Assembly: GCA_947372225.1 (NCBI GenBank)
Contig: CANBSV010000058.1
Span: 1 to 17,242 of the forward strand
From: Burkholderiales bacterium
GTDB taxonomy: Bacteria > Pseudomonadota > Gammaproteobacteria > Burkholderiales > Burkholderiaceae_C
DNA: 17,242 nucleotides
Reading direction: 5' to 3'
The position numbers were made by a program, and so were the translations under genes. This document shows positions 12,662 to 17,242 of this stretch, piece after piece. Every line of letters begins with the position of its first letter. Within the stretch, counting starts at the first letter, position 1. The notes under the pieces are model-generated. The model had not been told where the DNA came from. It saw nothing but the letters and a program-made list of their open reading frames with translations, and ran no database searches.

Positions 12662-13111
12662 ATGCTCTACCGGCTGATCTATGCCAGCGAAGCCGCAGGC
12701 CACTTGACACCCGATGGCGTGCAAGCGCTGCTTGTCACCGCCCGGCGCTGCAACCGGCTGCACGACATCAGCGGCATGCTGGCGTTCGACAGCCGGTATT
12801 TCTTGCAGGCCATCGAGGGCGACCGGCAGGCCTTGAGCAACCTGTACGGCAACCTGGTGCGCGACACACGCCACAAGCGTTTGCTGCTGCTGAGCTTCGA
12901 GCCCATCGCACAACGCACGTTTTCAGACTGGACCATGGGCTTCGCCGCCGCGGACGCCAGCCGGCGCCGGCTGTACCTGCGCCATGGCGCGTCGGGTCGC
13001 TTCGAGCCCCACGCGCTGCATGCAGGCGCCGCACTGGCCCTGCTGAGCGAGCTGTCGCAGGAAGCCGAGCGCGAGGCCGAGGTCAAGGCGCTGAGCGCCA
13101 CCCCCGCCTGA
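12662..13111 (+). CDS. Short BLUF-domain blue-light photoreceptor
   Basis: This is a 149-residue protein starting MLYRLIYAS, the hallmark of BLUF domains, which bind FAD and sense blue light. Key residues align with cyanobacterial PixD: flavin-proximal Tyr7, Asn31 (RCNRLHDISG), Gln49 (FLQAIEG) and the Trp90/Met92 pair of DWTMGF. The DTRHKRL stretch (68-74) is also family-like. After about residue 100 there is only a short helical extension, so no output domain is fused and signalling must go through a partner. It diverges from the chemotaxis operon across a 239-nt region and converges on the chaN-like gene with only 29 nt between the stops. Its partner cannot be read from sequence. Confidence 0.93.
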   Translation: MLYRLIYASEAAGHLTPDGVQALLVTARRCNRLHDISGMLAFDSRYFLQAIEGDRQALSNLYGNLVRDTRHKRLLLLSFEPIAQRTFSDWTMGFAAADASRRRLYLRHGASGRFEPHALHAGAALALLSELSQEAEREAEVKALSATPA

Positions 13112-13140
13112 GTCCGGTCAGCCCCGCACGTGCTGGCGCC

Positions 13141-14136
13141 TCATGGGGCGGATGGCGCAGCCGCCGGTGGCTTGAAGTCGGCGCACGGATCGTCCCGCAC
13201 GGCGCGCGGCGTGAACCACGCGGCGTCATAGGGCCCGTCGACGGCACCGGGGCGGCCGTCATCCAGTTCCAAAAACGCCACGCTCACCGCACGGGCGCTG
13301 GCATCGAGCACCGCCAGGTCGTGCGGCACGCCGATGTCCCGCCTGACGTGGCCGTTGCCGGCAATCAGCACAACGCGGGCACCCGGTGCGGCCTGCCGCG
13401 CCGCCTGAAACATCGCCAGCGCCAGCGCCGCATCACGGCCGCGCTGGGCCAGCGCCATCGGCGCGAGCATCGACGCCGGCAAGGCGCCGCAGTGGCCGAT
13501 GTCCACCTGGTGCAGCAGCTCGGCCTGATGCTCGGGCGTCCAGCTCGTGTCCAGTACAGGGTCGATCAGAGCGCGCAGATCGGCCGGCGCCTGTGCCACG
13601 CCACCGCGCACCAGGCGGCTGGCATCGGCACGGCTGAGATTGCCGCCCGCGAGCACCGCGCCACCGTCCAGCGCAGCGGCAAACACAGGCCGGTGCAGAG
13701 GCCAGCGCCAGCCGCGTCGGTCAAGTGCCCCGGCGTTGATGACGGCGTCCACATCGCCGGGCGTGCCGGCAGCAGCCGCCGCGAGCGCGGCGCTGTGTTC
13801 GCGGTCGACCTGCTCGAAGACCACCACGCTGGGCACGCCATCCGACAGCAGTTGGCGCAGCAACACCGCGCGCAGCTCATGGTGCTGCGCGTTGTCGTGG
13901 ATCTCGCCGAGCAGCACGTAGCGCGCGCCGCGCAAACGCTGCAGCAACGCCGCCGCATCAGGTGCCGCGCCGCTGGCATCGAGCACGCCGGAGAACGACC
14001 CATCGATCCACTCGCGCGGCGGTGCGTGCAAGGTGCTGCAACCGACCAGCACCCACGCGGCCAGCGCGAGCCCACAGCGCCGGCGCCAAGCGCTCGTGCC
14101 TATCGTCGGGCGACGGTCGGGGAACGCCGTCTTCAC
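13141..14136 (-). CDS. ChaN-family (haem-binding uptake, Tiki-like) lipoprotein
   Basis: This 331-residue protein has a basic N-terminus, a hydrophobic stretch and lipobox LVGC with Cys33, so it is probably a lipoprotein. Family signatures are LLGEIHDNAQHH (75-86), QVDIGHCGALP (210-220), QRGRDAALA (231-239) and LIAGNGHVRRDIGVP (257-271). Characterised ChaN binds haem as a dimer and is linked to iron uptake; the wider fold also includes protease-like members, so the substrate is open. It starts with GTG at 14136, 7 nt after the dsbD stop. The ribosome site is weak, implying coupling to dsbD. It ends 29 nt from the convergent BLUF stop, with no clear terminator between. Confidence 0.88.
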   Translation of the reverse strand: MKTAFPDRRPTIGTSAWRRRCGLALAAWVLVGCSTLHAPPREWIDGSFSGVLDASGAAPDAAALLQRLRGARYVLLGEIHDNAQHHELRAVLLRQLLSDGVPSVVVFEQVDREHSAALAAAAAGTPGDVDAVINAGALDRRGWRWPLHRPVFAAALDGGAVLAGGNLSRADASRLVRGGVAQAPADLRALIDPVLDTSWTPEHQAELLHQVDIGHCGALPASMLAPMALAQRGRDAALALAMFQAARQAAPGARVVLIAGNGHVRRDIGVPHDLAVLDASARAVSVAFLELDDGRPGAVDGPYDAAWFTPRAVRDDPCADFKPPAAAPSAP

Positions 14137-14143
14137 CCGTGGC

Positions 14144-16213
14144 TCAGGGCGCAGCCAGTGCGTCGCGCACCGCGCCGGCGGTCAGGACTTCGCTCAGCAG
14201 CAGCGGCTCGCGCCCCGGGCGCAGCAGCGCGTAGACCGGCACGCCGTTGCGGCCCAGCCGCGCCAGGGCGGCGGTGATGCGCGCATCGCGGCGGGTCCAG
14301 TCGGCGCGCATGAGCATCACGTTCGCGCGCTTGAACGCCTGCTGCGTGGCATCGGTGTTGAGCACCAGCCGCTCGTTGACCTGGCAGCTCACGCACCACG
14401 CGGCGGTGAAGTCGACGAACACGCTGCGCCCGGCCGCCAGCTCGCTGGCAATGACGGCCTCGTCGTAGGGTTGCCAAGCACTGGCATCGGCCCGCGATGA
14501 GGCGGCAGGACGGGCCGCATCTGCCGCGCCGTCGCCGATCCAGCCGGTTTGCTGCGCCAGCACCCACAGCAGCCAGGCGACGGTGAGAAACATCGGCAGC
14601 GCCAGCACCTGGCGCAGCCGAACCATCCACGCACCTGGCCGCGGCAGCCGCGCGCGCCAGCCCGGCATGAGCACCAGCAGCACGTACGGCAGCGCCATGC
14701 CCAGGCCCAGCACCAAGAACACGCTCAAGCCCACCAGCGCCGGCTGGGTGATCGCGAAACCCAGCGCGGCGCCCATGAACGGCGCGGTGCACGGGCTGGC
14801 CGCCACGACGGCCAGCACGCCCGAAGCCAGCGCATCGACCGCCGGACGCTCGTCGCGCCAGGCGGCAAGGCGCTGCGGCAGCAGCAGCGAGACCTCGAAC
14901 ACGCCCAGCAGGTTCAGGCCGATCGCCAGAAACAGCAGCGCCAACGCCGCCACCACCAGCGGCTCTTGCAGCTGAAACCCCCAGCCGATGGCGCTGCCCG
15001 CCGCGCGCAGCGCCAGCAGGCCGGAGGCCAGCGCCACGAAGCTCAGCAGCACGCCCGCCGTGTAGGCCAGCGCATGGGTGCGCAGCGCCACGGGGGGGTG
15101 CCCCGCGCCGCTCGGGGTCTGGCTCAGGCTGAGCAGCTTGATCGACAGCACCGGAAACACGCACGGCATGAGGTTGAGCACCATGCCGCCCACGAACGCC
15201 AGCAGCAGCGCCGCCGCCCAGCCGAGGTCGGCACCCGCGCCGGCCGGCAACTCACCAGCGTCTGCCGCGGCCGCAGCCGCCAGCGCCGCGGTGGCCTCGG
15301 CGTCAATCAGCCGCTGCGCACCGGCAGGCATGTCGATGCGGGGCACATCACGCACCGGGGCGCTGAACTCGACCGCGCGCTGCGTGCCGCCCCAGGCGTG
15401 GTCGGCCACCGCAGCATCGCCTTGCGCCACGGCAATGCCACGCAGAGACTCGGCAGGCATCACGCCCTCAAGCAAACGCAGCTGGATGGCGTAGCCGCTG
15501 TCGGTGCGATAGGCGTCGTGCACCGCGGTTTCGAGCAGCTGCTCGGCGTAGGGGAACACATGCACCAGCGGCGCCGGTGCGGTCGCGGCAGCGTCTGATC
15601 GGGCCATGCTGACCAGCAGGTCGCGCCCGGCGTGCTGCACGTCCACGGTCCAACCCTCGAGCGGCACCGGCTGCTCGGCCGCCGCGCGCTCGAACAGCGC
15701 CGCATGCTCGGTGCCACCGGGCGTGACGCCGCCGGCGGCGCTAACCACCGGCAGCTGCAATGTCAGCGTGACCGTCTCGGGGATGCACACCAGCCGGCAC
15801 ACCAGCCAGTTGGCCACGGCCTGAAGCTTGAGGGTGCTGCCCGCTCGCGCATCGGCCGGCGGCATGTAGACCTGCGGCAGCAGCAGCTCGCCTTCAAATC
15901 CGTAGTTGACCAGCGGACCGATCCACAGGCGGCGCGGCACCGGCCAGACGATCTCGTCGATCTGGCTGCCGGCCGGCAAGGTCCAGCTTAGCGAGGTCGG
16001 CATGCCCGAATCGCCCGCGTTGCGCCAGTAGGTGTGCCAGTGCGGCTGGTGTTGCAAACGCAGGCCGATGCGGATCGGCTGGCCCGGCCGCACCGCGCTG
16101 CGCTCGGCGACCAGTTCGGCCGTGACGTGGGGTGTGGTGACCGGCTGCGCGGCGGCAGACCCCAGCACCGCGGCGAGTGCCACGGCCAGCGCTGCCATCC
16201 AGGCCCGGGTCAT
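14144..16213 (-). CDS. DsbD/ScsB-like thiol:disulfide interchange protein
   Basis: This is a 689-residue membrane protein with a signal peptide (about 1-22, ending AAAQP). The periplasmic N-terminal region carries the Cys pair C139/C143 in WLVCRLVCIPE, resembling ScsB rather than classical E. coli DsbD. The membrane core (about 330-555) has the paired transmembrane cysteines C351 (NLMPCVFPV) and C475 (ASPCTAPF). A C-terminal thioredoxin domain has CVSC at 607-610 (DFTAAWCVSC) and a cis-Pro segment NGVPVYALL. Such proteins move electrons from cytoplasmic thioredoxin to periplasmic partners. All six redox cysteines are present. It starts one base after the folB stop. A specific symbol (dsbD or scsB) is not chosen because the N-terminal domain is of mixed character. 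Confidence 0.94.
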   Translation of the reverse strand: MTRAWMAALAVALAAVLGSAAAQPVTTPHVTAELVAERSAVRPGQPIRIGLRLQHQPHWHTYWRNAGDSGMPTSLSWTLPAGSQIDEIVWPVPRRLWIGPLVNYGFEGELLLPQVYMPPADARAGSTLKLQAVANWLVCRLVCIPETVTLTLQLPVVSAAGGVTPGGTEHAALFERAAAEQPVPLEGWTVDVQHAGRDLLVSMARSDAAATAPAPLVHVFPYAEQLLETAVHDAYRTDSGYAIQLRLLEGVMPAESLRGIAVAQGDAAVADHAWGGTQRAVEFSAPVRDVPRIDMPAGAQRLIDAEATAALAAAAAADAGELPAGAGADLGWAAALLLAFVGGMVLNLMPCVFPVLSIKLLSLSQTPSGAGHPPVALRTHALAYTAGVLLSFVALASGLLALRAAGSAIGWGFQLQEPLVVAALALLFLAIGLNLLGVFEVSLLLPQRLAAWRDERPAVDALASGVLAVVAASPCTAPFMGAALGFAITQPALVGLSVFLVLGLGMALPYVLLVLMPGWRARLPRPGAWMVRLRQVLALPMFLTVAWLLWVLAQQTGWIGDGAADAARPAASSRADASAWQPYDEAVIASELAAGRSVFVDFTAAWCVSCQVNERLVLNTDATQQAFKRANVMLMRADWTRRDARITAALARLGRNGVPVYALLRPGREPLLLSEVLTAGAVRDALAAP

Positions 16214-16214
16214 G

Positions 16215-16682
16215 TCAAGGCTCGGGGCGCAGCAAGCGCAGCACGCTGGCGGCCGGGCCGGCCTCGGGGGTCGGCGCGGTGCGCTCGATCACCACGCCCA
16301 CCGCTTCAACATCAGGGAATTTGCGCGGCTTGACCACCTTGACACGCACCCAGGCCGCGCCGAACTCGTCGATCAGCAGGTGGGCGATGGCCTCGGCAAA
16401 GGCCTCGAGCAGGGTGAGCCGGTGGTCGCGGTACAGCGCTTGCAGCCGCAGCCGCACGGCGCCGTAGTCGATGGTGTCGCCGATCCGGTCGGTGTCACAG
16501 GCCTTGGCGTGCGGCCGTCCGGCATGCACATCGACCACGATGGGCTGCGGCTGGTGCAGCTCGGAGTCGTGGATGCCGATCACGGTGTGGCCGGTGTAGC
16601 CTTCGATGAAAACGACGTCCATCGCGGGCAGGGCGTTGGCGCCCAACTCGAGCGAGGAAACGGTCTGGGGTCGGGCGGTCAC
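16215..16682 (-). CDS. folB: FolB-like dihydroneopterin aldolase
   Basis: This 155-residue protein has FolB motifs DVVFIEGYTGHTVIGIHDSE (22-41), DTIDYGAV (69-76), LLEAFAEAIAHLL (91-103), VKVVKP with the expected catalytic Lys118, and VEAVGVVIER (125-134). It converts dihydroneopterin to 6-hydroxymethyl-dihydropterin plus glycolaldehyde in folate synthesis. The GTG start at 16682 is chosen because GGAG lies 6 nt upstream. The alternative ATG at 16622 would match the usual family start but has no good ribosome site. The protein thus has about 20 extra residues at each end compared with E. coli FolB. It is the first gene of folB-dsbD-chaN and is divergent from pabB. Confidence 0.9.
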   Translation of the reverse strand: MTARPQTVSSLELGANALPAMDVVFIEGYTGHTVIGIHDSELHQPQPIVVDVHAGRPHAKACDTDRIGDTIDYGAVRLRLQALYRDHRLTLLEAFAEAIAHLLIDEFGAAWVRVKVVKPRKFPDVEAVGVVIERTAPTPEAGPAASVLRLLRPEP

Positions 16683-16726
16683 GGGTTACTCCGGAAGGGA
16701 CATTCGGGCACGGTGGCAACTGCCTC

Positions 16727-16743
16727 GACAATGAGGGATTGTC
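16727..16743. promoter_or_regulatory. Inverted repeat between folB and pabB, possible shared operator
   Basis: GACAAT-GAGGG-ATTGTC is a perfect 6-bp inverted repeat, and GGGA-TTG-TCCC overlaps it (16735-16745). It occupies the 79-nt gap between the divergent folB and pabB starts. This is compatible with a common regulator or a short hairpin in the pabB leader. I did not see convincing sigma-70 elements in either direction. Confidence 0.4.
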
Positions 16744-16761
16744 CCATTCGACGTGAACGCC

Positions 16762-17242
16762 ATGCCTAGCGCCTTTGCGCTGCTCGACGACCACGGCGCC
16801 ACGGCCGAGCGCCCCACCAGCCGCCTGTACAGCGGCTACGTTCGCGAACACCGCTGCGTCGACGCGGCCTCGCTCGATGCGATCTGGGCGCGGGTCGAGG
16901 CCGATCTGCGCGCAGGGCTGCACGCGCTGGTGCTCGCCGATTACGAATGGGGCGCGCAGCTGCAAGGCATTGCCAGCGCGCCCCCGCCCTCGGGTGACGA
17001 CGCCCCGGCGCTGCGCGTGCTGATGTTTGGCGAACTGCAGCGGCTTTCGCGCGCCGAAGTCGATGCCTGGCTCGACGCCCAGGATGCCGGCCACGCCGCG
17101 GCCGGCGTCATGCACCAGCAGGCCGACACCGATCTGAGCGCTTTCACCGAGGCGATCGAGCGCATCCAGGAGGCGATCCGCGCCGGCGAGACCTATCAGG
17201 TGAACCACACCTACCGGCTGCACGCGCAGGCTTTCGGCTCGC
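16762..17242 (+). CDS. pabB: PabB, aminodeoxychorismate synthase component I, partial (C-terminus off the right edge)
   Basis: The visible 160 residues start MPSAFALLDD and include the N-terminal anthranilate synthase-like domain and the start of the chorismate-binding domain: FTEAIERIQEAIRAGETYQV (128-147), then NHTYRLHAQAFG. That motif is characteristic of PabB, which aminates chorismate to 4-amino-4-deoxychorismate for p-aminobenzoate and folate synthesis. The ribosome site at this ATG is weak; an in-frame GTG three codons upstream (16753) is an alternative. Many betaproteobacterial PabB proteins are fused to a PabC lyase, which cannot be judged here. The divergent folB supports the folate assignment. 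Confidence 0.9.
   Translation, partial: MPSAFALLDDHGATAERPTSRLYSGYVREHRCVDAASLDAIWARVEADLRAGLHALVLADYEWGAQLQGIASAPPPSGDDAPALRVLMFGELQRLSRAEVDAWLDAQDAGHAAAGVMHQQADTDLSAFTEAIERIQEAIRAGETYQVNHTYRLHAQAFGS

Noticed and set aside
12419..12913. Minus-strand frame of 164 codons spanning the bluf/che intergenic region
   Set aside because: It overlaps the 5' half of bluf antisense, has no recognisable domain, and would run through the FliA-type promoter.
13112..13140. Possible bidirectional terminator between bluf and the chaN-like gene (GCCCC...GGGGC)
   Set aside because: The 5-bp stem has a loop of about 18 nt and no T-run on either strand, and it reaches into the chaN-like coding region. Support is too weak.

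Overview
The window is uniformly GC-rich, densely coded, and reads as a chromosomal segment of a betaproteobacterium, most likely Burkholderiales. That placement rests on gene content, codon usage and protein style; no rRNA or other phylogenetic marker is present. I see no tRNA, rRNA, CRISPR array, insertion sequence or sign of recent transfer.

Layout. (1) 1-2965, minus strand: a stress-type operon of prkA (yeaG-like serine protein kinase) followed by a DUF444/YeaH von Willebrand-type protein that runs off the left edge. A near-perfect sigma-54 promoter lies about 200 nt upstream of prkA, just past the cheB stop codon. (2) 3206-12422, minus strand: a nine-gene chemosensory operon in the order soluble MCP-like protein, cheY, STAS, cheA, Aer-like PAS/HAMP receptor, cheW, cheR, cheD, cheB. 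Spacing is very tight, with three ATGA stop/start overlaps, and a good FliA (sigma-28) promoter precedes the first gene. (3) 12662-13111, plus strand: a single-domain BLUF blue-light sensor divergent from the chemotaxis operon. (4) 13141-16682, minus strand: folB, a DsbD/ScsB-type disulfide reductase and a ChaN-like lipoprotein, packed as one operon. (5) 16762 to the right edge, plus strand: pabB (aminodeoxychorismate synthase component I), divergent from folB, so two folate genes sit head to head.

How it works together. The chemotaxis operon encodes the full excitation and adaptation core: receptors, CheW, CheA, CheY, CheR, CheB and CheD. It has no cheZ. Three features are unusual. CheA carries, between its P2-like and dimerisation regions, two 24-residue blocks that match the MshEN cyclic-di-GMP-binding motif. 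The first-gene MCP-like protein carries a CheZ-like FQDxxxQ motif and an aromatic C-terminal tail, so it may be a receptor/phosphatase hybrid. A STAS protein without the usual phosphorylatable serine sits between cheY and cheA. With the Aer-like redox/energy receptor and the neighbouring BLUF sensor, the locus could combine redox, light and c-di-GMP inputs. The gene identities are firm; this integration is inference.
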